From Herbaspirillum sp. alder98 (lineage in GTDB: Bacteria > Pseudomonadota > Gammaproteobacteria > Burkholderiales > Burkholderiaceae_D): DNA of 64,000 bases. Of the stretch, positions 38,823 to 47,132 are shown piece after piece. Under the pieces are notes generated by a model that saw only the letters and a list, made by a program, of their open reading frames with translations, was not told where the DNA came from and ran no database searches. Location of the stretch: NCBI RefSeq assembly GCF_020179755.1, contig NZ_JAIUCY010000001.1, positions 310,001 through 374,000 on the forward strand, in the 5' to 3' direction. The position numbers and the translations under genes were made by a program. Position 1 is the first letter of the stretch, and each line of letters opens with the position of its first letter.

Positions 38823-40004
38823 TTATCTACCGCGCCGGCCCGACCACATCACCAACAGTGCAGCCACGCACGCCAACGCGCCGGCCAGGAAGGCTGCCGA
38901 GTAGCCGTACCAGCCGATCACCACGCCCACGATCGGCCCGGTCAACCCCGACGCCACATCGATGAATGCCATGAAGCAAGCCACCGCCAGGCCGCGCGAA
39001 TGGGCCGGCACGCGCGCCATCGCCTGCACGCCCATGGCCGGAAACACCAATGAAAAACCGATCCCGGTCAGTACCGCGCCTGCCAATGCCGTCCACGGAT
39101 CGCTGGCCAGCCACAGCAGCAATTGCGCGCACAGTTCGATGGCAACCGATACCGCTCCGACCCGGGCGCCGCCCAGTCGGTCCGGCAGATGGGCAAAGAA
39201 CAGACGCACGCCGATGTAGCCCGATGAAAAACCCAGGATGGCAAAACCGGCGCCGGCCCAACCGTGTTCGCCATACAACAGCACCACGAAACTGGTGAGG
39301 ATGGCGAACGGCATCGCCGCAAACGCCAGCGCCAACCCGAAGCGCCAGATCAACGCCAGCGCGCCGGCAAACGACAGGCCCTGCGCCGCCGCGCGCACCA
39401 CTTCCAGCGCCGGCAACATGCGCGCCACCACCAGTGCCAGCAAGGGCAGCGCAATGGTGCCGCAGGCAATGCCGGCAAATCCGTAGGTCTGCTGGAGCGC
39501 CACCCCGAGCGGGCCACCCAGGCCCAGCGCCGCGAACATGGCAATGCCCTGCCAGGCCATCACCTTGCCGGTCCTGGCCACACCCACGCGGCCGATGGCC
39601 CAGGTCATGGTGCCGGTCAGGAACAGGCTCTCGGCCGGCCCCATCAGCAGCCGCCCGAGTATCAGCAGCGCCAGGCTGGCATGACTGTTGCCGATCAGGG
39701 TCGAGGCCAGGTAGAGCAGCCCGGCCATCGATGCCAATGGCAAGCCGATCGAGACCGACTGCCGGGGACCGTGGCGATCGCAATAGGAACCAGCGAATTT
39801 ACGGGTCACGATGGTGGCGAAGGACTGGATGCCAATGACCCAGCCCACCACCATGGCGCTCAGGCCCAGGCTGCCATGCACATGCAGCGGCAACGCTGGC
39901 AATGCAATGCCGATGGCGAGAAAACCGGAGAACACGATGGCCACCAGCGGCAGCAACTGGCGCGAGGAAGTGTCGGGTACGACTGAAGCGATTGAAGTCG
40001 ACAT
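38823..40004 (-). CDS. MFS transporter, YfcJ/YhhS-like putative exporter
   Basis: 393 residues with about 12 membrane helices. The motif-A loop reads FAGSYCDRHGPRQSV after helix 2, and GRLLMGPAESLF is the family signature in helix 4. ATG 40004 gives the normal length; the frame is open for another 107 codons upstream, but that stretch contains a TATAAT box and no family match. YhhS and YfcJ are putative drug or sugar exporters. The substrate here is unknown. Confidence 0.85.
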   Translation of the reverse strand: MSTSIASVVPDTSSRQLLPLVAIVFSGFLAIGIALPALPLHVHGSLGLSAMVVGWVIGIQSFATIVTRKFAGSYCDRHGPRQSVSIGLPLASMAGLLYLASTLIGNSHASLALLILGRLLMGPAESLFLTGTMTWAIGRVGVARTGKVMAWQGIAMFAALGLGGPLGVALQQTYGFAGIACGTIALPLLALVVARMLPALEVVRAAAQGLSFAGALALIWRFGLALAFAAMPFAILTSFVVLLYGEHGWAGAGFAILGFSSGYIGVRLFFAHLPDRLGGARVGAVSVAIELCAQLLLWLASDPWTALAGAVLTGIGFSLVFPAMGVQAMARVPAHSRGLAVACFMAFIDVASGLTGPIVGVVIGWYGYSAAFLAGALACVAALLVMWSGRRGR

Positions 40005-40368
40005 GATCAGCCTCGCAGGGAAAGAAATGACGATATCGTCGGCAACGACGGCTGTCGAACTACGCGGGTTGTAACGGAGGAATGAGCGGCCGCAAGGGCG
40101 GCGAACTGCAGGGGCAGGCATGCCCGAAGGGAAAGTCGTTTCAAGTGAATCACCATGGCGTCGTGGCAAACCCTGCGACGAGAATGCGCGGGAAATTTGC
40201 CGGGATAGACGCGTTGGTTGACGTGAACGCTTACGTATTTCCGGCAGGTCGCCGGGAATATTTGCGGCGATTATACCGAAATTTAAAAAGCCTGCTGGCG
40301 CCGCAAAAAATAACAACGCCCGCATAGGCGGGCGTTGGACTAACTCACTTCAAGCTGACTGAACCGGA
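40005..40368 (-). other. Long intergenic/leader region between hsp20 and the MFS gene
   Basis: 364 bases without a convincing gene. It holds, on the minus strand, the hsp20 terminator at 40314-40337, then an exact TATAAT at 40270-40275 with no good -35 match. If that box is used, the MFS mRNA has a leader of about 260 bases. No known riboswitch was recognised. An 81-codon plus-strand frame here has no family resemblance. Confidence 0.5.
40314..40337 (-). terminator. Terminator after hsp20
   Basis: CAACGCCCGC and GCGGGCGTTG make a 10-bp stem with a 4-base loop. On the minus strand it is followed by TTATTTTTT. It ends the hsp20 transcript 31 bases past the stop codon. Confidence 0.85.
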
Positions 40369-40824
40369 TCAGGCGGCGACCTTTTCCAGGCGCTGGACAT
40401 TGCTGTCGCCGGCACCGATGTCGATCTTGCGTGGCTTCAGCGCTTCAGGCACTTCGCGCACCAGCTCGATATTGAGCAGGCCGTTTTCGAGGCTGGCGCC
40501 GGTTACCTTGATATGGTTGGCCAGCTGGAAGCGCTGCTCGAAATCGCGGGCGGCGATGCCTCGGTGCAGGAAGTTGACTTGCTGGTCTTCCTTCTGCTTG
40601 CGGCCAACCACCTTCAGGGTTTCGTTCTCGGTCTCGATCTCGATCTCGCTGCGGGAAAAGCCGGCAACGGCCATCGTGATGCGATATTTGTCTTCGGCCA
40701 CCAGTGCAATGTTATAGGGCGGGTAGCTCGGCTGATCGTTGCGCTGGGCGTTGTCGAACATCTGGGCCAGGCGATCAAAGCCGATGGCAGTACGGTACAG
40801 AGGGGACAAATCGAAAGTACGCAT
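40369..40824 (-). CDS. Small heat-shock protein (Hsp20/IbpA-like)
   Basis: 151 residues. The start MRTFDLSPLYRTAIGFDRL is characteristic of the IbpA/IbpB group. The alpha-crystallin domain spans about 35-130 with YPPYNIALVAEDKYRITMAVAGF and the GLLNIELVREVPE end. It holds unfolded proteins for refolding by DnaK and ClpB. A sigma-32-like promoter lies about 75-100 bases upstream and a strong terminator follows, so it is a single-gene heat-shock unit. Confidence 0.93.
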   Translation of the reverse strand: MRTFDLSPLYRTAIGFDRLAQMFDNAQRNDQPSYPPYNIALVAEDKYRITMAVAGFSRSEIEIETENETLKVVGRKQKEDQQVNFLHRGIAARDFEQRFQLANHIKVTGASLENGLLNIELVREVPEALKPRKIDIGAGDSNVQRLEKVAA

Positions 40825-40898
40825 GATAAAAATATCCTTTTAAAAGTAAGCGATGTTTTTGTCGCAGACCTCAACATCGAGCATCTGCTGGTACCGAT

Positions 40899-40925
40899 CT
40901 ATGGACGCCCGTTTTTCTTTTCAAG
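40899..40925 (-). promoter_or_regulatory. Sigma-32-like heat-shock promoter of hsp20
   Basis: On the minus strand CTTGAAA is followed after 12 bases by GTCCATAG, close to the CTTGAAA and CCCCATNT consensus boxes. It gives a leader of about 70 bases that contains ATCGCTT upstream of an AAGGAT ribosome site, reminiscent of ROSE RNA thermometers of ibpA genes. Confidence 0.5.
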
Positions 40926-40934
40926 GGATTTTTC

Positions 40935-41534
40935 TTAAAAAAAATCCGGCTGCATCAAGGCCGTTGCCACCCGTTCGCGTTCGGCCGCGATGACCTGCGG
41001 TCCGGCGGCCAGTCTTTCCATCGTGAAAAAGCGCAGGTCGTGCAAGCCGATGGTCGCCAGCGCCACCTTCAGATACGGCGTCAGAAAATCAGGCTGCTGC
41101 GCCTGCGGCCCGCTGAAACCGCCGCCGGAGACAATCGCCACGTAGACCGGCCGGTCGCGCAGCAGGCCGACCTTGCCATCGGGCGTGATGGCAAACGTGC
41201 GCCGCACCCGCACCACATGATCGATCCACGCCTTGAGCGAGGACGGCACCGTGTAGTTATGCATCGGGGTGCCGATCACCAGGCAATCGGCAGCCTCGAC
41301 TTCACTGATGAGTTGCTCCGACAGCGCCAGCGAACCGCGCGCCGCTGCCGCGTGGCCAGGCTCGACGGGCGAGCCGAGCGCGTCGGCATAATCGGCATCG
41401 ATGTGTGGCACCGGACTGGCATGCAGGTCGCGCACGGTCACGCTGCCGTGCAAGCGCCCGATGATCTGCTGCGAGAGCCACCATGCATTTGAATCTTCGC
41501 CCCTGGGGCTGACCGAGACGTGCAGTATCTTCAT
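40935..41534 (-). CDS. FMN-dependent NADH-azoreductase-like flavodoxin-fold protein
   Basis: 199 residues. The AzoR pattern is present: MKILHVSVSPRGEDSNAWWLS for the phosphate loop, IGTPMHNYTVPSSLKAWIDHVVR around FMN, and IVSGGGFSG. AzoR enzymes reduce quinones and azo compounds with NADH. The start overlaps the stop of the GNAT gene by four bases, so the two are coupled. Both are divergent from a MocR regulator gene at 42108. Its natural substrate is probably a quinone, by family knowledge. Confidence 0.9.
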   Translation of the reverse strand: MKILHVSVSPRGEDSNAWWLSQQIIGRLHGSVTVRDLHASPVPHIDADYADALGSPVEPGHAAAARGSLALSEQLISEVEAADCLVIGTPMHNYTVPSSLKAWIDHVVRVRRTFAITPDGKVGLLRDRPVYVAIVSGGGFSGPQAQQPDFLTPYLKVALATIGLHDLRFFTMERLAAGPQVIAAERERVATALMQPDFF

Positions 41535-42016
41535 GCGGCGCCTCCGATGGCACGGCCGAAGCGCATCGAACTGGTCAGCAAGCCCTGGCGAAAATAGAAA
41601 CGTTGCGCCAGCGCATTGGCCATGCCGGTGTCGAGCACCAGGCGCGCGCAGCCGGCTTCGCCAGCCACCGCGTTGAGGGCATCCAGCAGCCGTTCACCCC
41701 AGCGCTGCGAGCGCGCATGCCCGGCCGTGACCAGGTCGTCGACGTACAGGAAGCGTCCGTAGACCAGGTTCTCCTGGAAGCGGTAGCCGGCCAGCGCCAC
41801 CACCTTGCCCTCTTCCCAGGCGGCCAGGATGCGATAGCTTTCGTCGGCGGCGCGTGTGGTGCGCTCGATGAATTCGGCTTCGCTATCGAGGTGCGGGCGC
41901 AGTTCGCGCATGACGACATAACAGGCGCGACGGTCGGTCTCGCTATCGGCATGGCGCAGCGCAGGGTCGCTGATTTGCCATTCTTTTCGGGTCAGTTCCA
42001 GCAGACGGTTTTGCAT
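41531..42016 (-). CDS. GNAT-family N-acetyltransferase
   Basis: 161 residues from ATG 42016, which has AAGGAA at good spacing. GNAT features are LYVDDLVTAGHARSQRWGERLLDAL for the acetyl-CoA pyrophosphate loop (QRWGERL), and a C-terminal FYFRQGLLTSSMRFGR. The acetyl acceptor is unknown. It is coupled to the azoreductase gene and lies opposite the MocR gene, 91 bases away. Confidence 0.85.
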   Translation of the reverse strand: MQNRLLELTRKEWQISDPALRHADSETDRRACYVVMRELRPHLDSEAEFIERTTRAADESYRILAAWEEGKVVALAGYRFQENLVYGRFLYVDDLVTAGHARSQRWGERLLDALNAVAGEAGCARLVLDTGMANALAQRFYFRQGLLTSSMRFGRAIGGAA

Positions 42017-42107
42017 GGTTTCCTTTTTAATGCGAAGTGCGGATGAAGCATCGTAGTGATGTGATGGCATAATCTGAAGAGCCAAGAAATAACATTCTGA
42101 CTAGGCC

Positions 42108-43556
42108 ATGAAAACCACGCTCCCCGACGCCATCCTCCAGCTGCAACCTGCCGCCGATACGCCGTTCTACCGCCAGATCTATACCCGATTGCGGCGCGCA
42201 ATGGCCGATGGCCTGCTCAAGCCTGGCGACCGCATTCCCTCGGCGCGCGCCCTGGCCGCCGAGCTGGGCCTGGCGCGTGGCACGATAGAAAGCGCCTACT
42301 CGCTGCTGACGGCCGAAGGTTATATCGAAGCCCGTGGGCAGGCTGGCACCATCGTCGCCCCCGGGGTACGCCATCACGCCGCAGCCGCATCGACATCGGT
42401 GCAGCCTGCCCCACGACCGCTGCACGAGGTGGAGACGCATGCCGACAGCGGCCCGTCGGCAGCCATGCCGCGCCCGTTCCAGATGGGGGTGCCGGCGCTG
42501 GACGCCTTCCCGCGCAAGATATGGGCACGCCTCAGCGCGCGCGAGGCGCGAGCGACCCGGAGCATCGACATGCTCTATCCGCCGCCGGCAGGACTGGCGC
42601 CGTTGCGCGTCGAGATCGCGCGCTACCTGCACCTGTCGCGCGGCATCTCCTGCGCTCCCGAACAGGTCTTCGTCACCGCCGGCTACCGGGATGGCCTGGA
42701 CCTGATCACACGCGCCCTGCTCCATCCGGGCGACAAGGTCTGGATGGAGGATCCGGGCTATCCGCCGTCGGCCGCCCTGCTGCGCAGCGCCGGCATGCAG
42801 TTGGTGGGGGTACCGGTCGATGCCCAGGGACTGCAGGTCGAGCACGGTATTCGGCTGGCGCCGCAGGCGCGTGCCGCGTTGGTGACGCCGGCCCACCAGA
42901 GCCCGCTGTGCGTGACGCTGTCGCTGCAGCGACGCATTGCCTTGCTCGACTGGGCGGTGCGCCATCGGTCCTGGGTCATCGAGGATGACTACGATGGTGA
43001 ATACCGCTACGACAGCCGGCCATTGCCCTCGCTCAAAAGCCTGGATCGCGATGACCGCGTGCTGTACGCGGGCACCTTCAGCAAGGTCCTGTTTCCGGCC
43101 ATCCGGTTGGCTTACCTGGTGGTGCCGTCGTCGGAGGTGGCCCGCTTCGAAGAGACGGCACGCTGTTTTTCTGGCGGCTGCCCGGTGTCGATTCAAAAGA
43201 CGGTGGCCGCCTTCATGGCCGAAGGACACTTCGCGCGTCACATCCAGCGCATGCGCCGGCTCTATGCCGAACGCCGCGACCTGGCCGCAGCCGGACTTGG
43301 CGACGTGCTGGGCCGGGCCGTGCAATTGCAAACCACACCGGGCGGCATGCACCTGCTGATGCGACTCAAGGGACGTCGTTCGGACCGGCTGCTGGCGCAA
43401 CGGATGCGGGACGCCGGCATGTTCAGCCGGGCCTTGTCCGAATGCACGCTGGAAAAACGCCCCGACCTGCCGGCCATGCTGATGCTGGGCTTTACCAACA
43501 TCACTTCGCATGAAGAGGCGCAACGGCTCGGGCGACGCATCCTCGACCTGCTGTAA
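42108..43556 (+). CDS. MocR-family regulator (GntR HTH fused to aminotransferase fold)
   Basis: 482 residues. The N-terminal GntR winged helix (FYRQIYTRLRRAMADGLLKPGDRIPSARALAAELG) covers about 20-90. A class I aminotransferase fold follows, with the PLP lysine at about K326 (TFSKVLFPAIRL). Such proteins are PLP-sensing regulators of vitamin B6, GABA or other amine metabolism. It is divergent from the GNAT-azoR pair and upstream of a carboxymuconolactone-decarboxylase-like gene, either of which could be its target. Confidence 0.92.
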   Translation: MKTTLPDAILQLQPAADTPFYRQIYTRLRRAMADGLLKPGDRIPSARALAAELGLARGTIESAYSLLTAEGYIEARGQAGTIVAPGVRHHAAAASTSVQPAPRPLHEVETHADSGPSAAMPRPFQMGVPALDAFPRKIWARLSAREARATRSIDMLYPPPAGLAPLRVEIARYLHLSRGISCAPEQVFVTAGYRDGLDLITRALLHPGDKVWMEDPGYPPSAALLRSAGMQLVGVPVDAQGLQVEHGIRLAPQARAALVTPAHQSPLCVTLSLQRRIALLDWAVRHRSWVIEDDYDGEYRYDSRPLPSLKSLDRDDRVLYAGTFSKVLFPAIRLAYLVVPSSEVARFEETARCFSGGCPVSIQKTVAAFMAEGHFARHIQRMRRLYAERRDLAAAGLGDVLGRAVQLQTTPGGMHLLMRLKGRRSDRLLAQRMRDAGMFSRALSECTLEKRPDLPAMLMLGFTNITSHEEAQRLGRRILDLL

Positions 43557-43657
43557 GGTAGGGCAATCATGGACCATTCCAAATGGCAGTTCTTGGCGCT
43601 TATCGACTAGACCAAGACACGGCATGATGATCGCTCTTAACCACCCGGAAAATCATC

Positions 43658-44110
43658 ATGAGCGCACGCATCGACCTCTACCAACACGCCACCGAACCGT
43701 ATAAGGGCTTGCTGGCCGTCAATTCCTATATGGGGGACTGCAGCCTGCCCGCGGCCATGATCGAATTAGTCTATTTGCGCGTGTCGCAAATCAACGGTTG
43801 CGCCTATTGCATCGACAAGCATGCGCGCGACCTGCTCAAGGGCGGCATGACGATCGACAAGTTGATGCTGGTGCCGGTATGGCATGAAGCCGGCTCGCTC
43901 TTTTCCCCGCGTGAGCAGGCCGCGCTGGCCTGGGCCGAAGTGGTCACCCGCATCGACCAGGGCGGCGCTGCCGATGCCGATTACGAAGCGGTCACCCGCC
44001 ATTTCACCGAACGCGAATACGCCGACCTGACCATCGCCATTGCATTGATGAACGGCCTGAACCGGCTGGGCATCACCGGTCGGCTGACGCCCGCTGCCGC
44101 CAAGGGATAA
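43658..44110 (+). CDS. Carboxymuconolactone decarboxylase/AhpD-family protein
   Basis: 150 residues. The AhpD-like redox motif CAYCIDKH lies at about 48-55, within RVSQINGCAYCIDKHARDL. AhpD-family proteins act as alkyl hydroperoxidases. It follows the MocR gene by 101 bases in the same direction. It is convergent with the LysR gene at 44121. The CxxC pair argues for a thiol peroxidase-type role rather than protocatechuate decarboxylation. Confidence 0.9.
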   Translation: MSARIDLYQHATEPYKGLLAVNSYMGDCSLPAAMIELVYLRVSQINGCAYCIDKHARDLLKGGMTIDKLMLVPVWHEAGSLFSPREQAALAWAEVVTRIDQGGAADADYEAVTRHFTEREYADLTIAIALMNGLNRLGITGRLTPAAAKG

Positions 44111-44120
44111 CCCCGGGCCG

Positions 44121-44966
44121 CTAGCCGGCCTTGATGGTCGCCACCAACACCCGCAACATGTCACGGGTGCGCCCCTGGGTCAGACGCGAATGCAGCACCA
44201 CCTGGGCCAGCGGCATATTCGGCAACCCCAGCTGCGGCCCGACCTCGATCGCATCGGCCGGCGCCGTGCGCACCAGCAGGGCAGACACCGCCAGTCCCGC
44301 CGAGACGGCCGCGCCCACCGCATGAATGCCGCCGCCGATGAACACCTCGGCCCAGGCGATCCCCGCCTCGTCCAGCCGCTGCAGGGTCAGGTCGCGGATC
44401 CGGCAAGTGGTCGAGAACGTGGCCAGGCGCAATGGCTCACCGGGCAGGTGCTGCCAGGTGGGCGATGCAAACCAGCCGATCCTTTCCTGCATCACCAGTT
44501 GCCCTTCTTCGTCATGCGGCTCGCGTCGCACGATGGCGGCATCGAGCTCGCCGCGCTGGTACTGCTGCATGATCTCGCGCGAAGGAGCGATGCGCACCTC
44601 GATCACCACGCCCGGATCATGCCGGTTCACACGCGCCAGCACCGCCGCGAAGCCGTTGCCGGCCACGTGATCGCTGATGCCCACCGAAAACCGCACGCGC
44701 TCGGATTGCAACTGCCCAAGCGCCCGTTCATGGACCGCCAGCAACTCGCGCGCCACCGGCAGAAACTGCACGCCGTCGCTCGATAGCTGCACGCGCCGTG
44801 GCGTTCGTTCCAGCAGCCGCCGCGCCAGGCGCTGCTCGAGCTTCTTGATCTTGAGGCTGACCGCCGACTGGGTGCTCTCCAGCGCTTCGGCCGCGCGCGT
44901 GAAGCTTTGCATGTCGGCCGCCAGCACGAAGGCCTGTACGGCGTCGAGATCGAGTGGTTTTTCCAT
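44121..44966 (-). CDS. LysR-family transcriptional regulator
   Basis: 281 residues from ATG 44966, which has GGAG six bases before; ATG 44978 would add four residues. The helix-turn-helix has LDAVQAFVLAADMQSFTRAAEAL and STQSAVSLKIKKLEQRL. It is divergent from a tautomerase gene, with a perfect 8-base inverted repeat in the 116-base gap, the classic LysR arrangement. It therefore probably controls the tautomerase gene. Confidence 0.9.
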   Translation of the reverse strand: MEKPLDLDAVQAFVLAADMQSFTRAAEALESTQSAVSLKIKKLEQRLARRLLERTPRRVQLSSDGVQFLPVARELLAVHERALGQLQSERVRFSVGISDHVAGNGFAAVLARVNRHDPGVVIEVRIAPSREIMQQYQRGELDAAIVRREPHDEEGQLVMQERIGWFASPTWQHLPGEPLRLATFSTTCRIRDLTLQRLDEAGIAWAEVFIGGGIHAVGAAVSAGLAVSALLVRTAPADAIEVGPQLGLPNMPLAQVVLHSRLTQGRTRDMLRVLVATIKAG

Positions 44967-44979
44967 GAAACGCTCCATT

Positions 44980-45004
44980 CAATGATTCGATAAATAAATC
45001 ATTG
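44980..45004. promoter_or_regulatory. Perfect inverted repeat, candidate LysR operator
   Basis: CAATGATT and AATCATTG are exact inverted arms separated by nine bases (25 in all). It lies between the divergent lysR and tautomerase genes. The size and position fit a LysR recognition site. Confidence 0.6.
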
Positions 45005-45082
45005 AAATACTTATCAAGTTATTTTTCTAATGATAGTGGCAGCTTAGCATGCATCACATTGCTAACAGAAAAGGAGAACGTC

Positions 45083-45469
45083 ATGCCACTGGTCCGGATA
45101 TCCCTGCTGCGCGGGCAGAGCCGCCCCTACCGTGCCGCCATTGTCGAAGGCATCTACCAGGCCCTGCGCGAGAACTTCAACGTGCCGGACGAAGACCGTT
45201 TCATGGTGCTGACCGAACACGATGCCGACGAACTGGTGTTCAGCCGCAGCTACATGGATATAGAACGCTCCGACGGCTTCGTGCTGATCCAGTTGACCAT
45301 CAGCAACACCCGCAACCAGGCGCAGAAGAATGCCCTGTTTGCCAGCATCGTCGACAAACTGGGGCGCGACCCCGGGGTACGTCCGCAAGATGTGATGATC
45401 AGCCTGGTCGAAGGCGACAAAGGCAATTGGTCGTTCGGGCATGGCCTGGCGCAATACGTGAGCGCCTAG
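45083..45469 (+). CDS. Tautomerase-superfamily protein (4-OT/MIF fold)
   Basis: 128 residues from ATG 45083 with AAGGAG just upstream. After Met removal the catalytic N-terminal Pro would be exposed (MPLVRISLLRGQS). The segment FMVLTEHDADELVFSR and the C-terminal VMISLVEGDKGNWSFGHGLAQY are typical of the longer, ~130-residue tautomerase branch. It probably isomerises a keto-enol acid; the substrate is unknown. Divergent lysR suggests induction by the substrate or a precursor. Confidence 0.88.
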   Translation: MPLVRISLLRGQSRPYRAAIVEGIYQALRENFNVPDEDRFMVLTEHDADELVFSRSYMDIERSDGFVLIQLTISNTRNQAQKNALFASIVDKLGRDPGVRPQDVMISLVEGDKGNWSFGHGLAQYVSA

Positions 45470-45565
45470 CCGGCCGCAATCACGGATCAGTTCGGCGCAT
45501 CGGCAACCGGGCTTACCTGCTACGATGGCGGCCATCGCCATTGATCGCGCAACTGCGCCCTGTCC

Positions 45566-46705
45566 ATGCCCCCCTTGCGCCACTCCCTCCGGCCATCGCG
45601 CACGCGCCCCCTGTTGGTGGGCGTCGTGGCGCTGGCAGCCATGCTGGCGGGATGTTCTTCCTCCAGCAAGTATTACGAGCCTAACAAGTCCAATCGCACC
45701 GAAACGGGTTTTCAAAACAACTACCCGCAATCTGCACGCGGCTCATTCTGGAAGTGGCAATGGGAGCGCCTGGTCGAGGGCAACCCGAAGCCGCCCGCCA
45801 ACGATTACAAGTTTCCTGTGGTGCGTCCCGACCTGGCCTGGCTGAACGCCAATCATCGCCAGCCCAGCGTGACCTGGATCGGCCACGCCACCTTCCTGCT
45901 GCAGATCGGCGGCAAGAACGTGCTGACCGATCCCATGTTTTCGGAGCGGGCGTCGCCCTTCTCGTTCATCGGTCCGCGTCGCAAGGTGCCGCTGCCGGCC
46001 ACCATTGCCGAATTGCCGCATATCGACCTGGTGGTGATCTCGCATAACCATTACGACCATCTTGACCGGGCCAGCGTCGAGCAACTGAACCGGCAGGCGG
46101 GTGGACCGCCGCTGTTCCTGGTGCCGCTGGGCGTACTCGACTGGATGAATGATCTCGGCATCACCAACGTGCGCGAGCTGGACTGGTGGGACCGCATCGC
46201 CCAGGACGATCTCGACATCTATTTCGTCCCCGCCACCCACTGGTCGGCGCGCGGCCTGTTCGACCGCTCCGAATCGCTCTGGGGCGGTTGGGTATTTCGC
46301 GACGTGCACGCGCAGGCGCGCGGCCAGGCAGTACCGGCGGGCCAGGAACCGTTCTCGGTGTACTTCGCCGGCGACACCGGTTACTCCAAGGATTTCCGCG
46401 ACATCGGCGAGCGCTTCGAACGCTTCGACCTGGCCTTGCTGCCGATCGGCGCCTACGCCCCGCGCTGGTTCATGCAAAACCAGCACGTCGACCCGAAACA
46501 GGCGGTGCAGATCCACCAGGACGTCCGCGCCAAGCGCTCCATCGGCATGCACTGGGGCACGTTCGAATTAGCCGACGAGCCGCTGGACGAACCACCCGGC
46601 TTATTGGCCGAGGCAGTGAAGGAGGCTGGATTGCCGGCGGACGAGTTCGTCACCTTGAAGCATGGGGAGACGGTGCGGCTGGATGATGCGGGGGCCGGGC
46701 GCTGA
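45566..46705 (+). CDS. Metallo-beta-lactamase-fold lipoprotein (NAPE-PLD/UlaG-like)
   Basis: 379 residues. A lipobox LAGC places the lipidated cysteine at C30, so it is a membrane-anchored lipoprotein. The metal-binding HNHYDH motif is at 160-165, preceded by WIGHATFLLQIGG and DPMFSERASP. This form resembles the NAPE-phospholipase D-like and UlaG-like hydrolases. Phosphodiester or lactone hydrolysis is possible. It is convergent with the cupin gene and both share a hairpin terminator. Confidence 0.9.
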   Translation: MPPLRHSLRPSRTRPLLVGVVALAAMLAGCSSSSKYYEPNKSNRTETGFQNNYPQSARGSFWKWQWERLVEGNPKPPANDYKFPVVRPDLAWLNANHRQPSVTWIGHATFLLQIGGKNVLTDPMFSERASPFSFIGPRRKVPLPATIAELPHIDLVVISHNHYDHLDRASVEQLNRQAGGPPLFLVPLGVLDWMNDLGITNVRELDWWDRIAQDDLDIYFVPATHWSARGLFDRSESLWGGWVFRDVHAQARGQAVPAGQEPFSVYFAGDTGYSKDFRDIGERFERFDLALLPIGAYAPRWFMQNQHVDPKQAVQIHQDVRAKRSIGMHWGTFELADEPLDEPPGLLAEAVKEAGLPADEFVTLKHGETVRLDDAGAGR

Positions 46706-46733
46706 GCAATCTCCCCTGCTGCGCGCACAAACA

Positions 46734-46765
46734 ACAAGGCCCGCATCCAAAGATGCGGGCCTTGT
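46734..46765. terminator. Bidirectional hairpin terminator
   Basis: ACAAGGCCCGCATC and GATGCGGGCCTTGT form a 14-bp perfect stem with a CAAA loop. The minus side is followed by TGTTTGTG, the plus side by GTGCATT. It separates the convergent MBL-fold and cupin genes. Confidence 0.75.
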
Positions 46766-46792
46766 GCATTACACCAACCAGTGACCAACTAC

Positions 46793-47122
46793 TCAGTCGA
46801 CGATAAACAGCTTCGCCCCGATTGCAGTCGACGACCGGTGCGGCTCGGCGTTATCGGCCACCTGGTAGCTCATGCCCGGCTTGAGGACGAAGGTACGACC
46901 ATCTTCCAGTTCGGTATGCAGTTCGCCTTCCAGGCACAGCAGGATGTGTCCCTTGACGCACCAGTGGTCGGCCAGATAACCCGGCGTGTACTCGACCATG
47001 CGCACACGCATCTCGCCGAACTTGACGGTGCGCCATGTCGCATGCCCGGTGTCGCCAGGATGCTCGGTGGCGGCTACGGTGCTCCAGTCAGTGGTGCCGA
47101 AAGGCAGGTTCTCGATTTTCAT
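46793..47122 (-). CDS. Cupin-domain protein with DHCW-type motif
   Basis: 109 residues with a single cupin barrel. The metal-binding motif pair is ADHWCVKGHILLCLEGE and the C-terminal part has PHRSSTAIGAKLFIVD. This matches small DHCW-motif cupins of unknown role. It is the last gene of a ridA-aminotransferase-cupin set, ten bases after the aminotransferase stop. No function can be stated beyond a likely metal-binding role. Confidence 0.85.
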   Translation of the reverse strand: MKIENLPFGTTDWSTVAATEHPGDTGHATWRTVKFGEMRVRMVEYTPGYLADHWCVKGHILLCLEGELHTELEDGRTFVLKPGMSYQVADNAEPHRSSTAIGAKLFIVD

Positions 47123-47132
47123 TTTCGTCCGT

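Noticed and set aside
40082-40327. An 81-codon plus-strand frame with GGAGG almost touching its ATG
   Set aside because: The ribosome site is too close to the ATG, the frame overlaps the hsp20 terminator, and no similarity is recognised.
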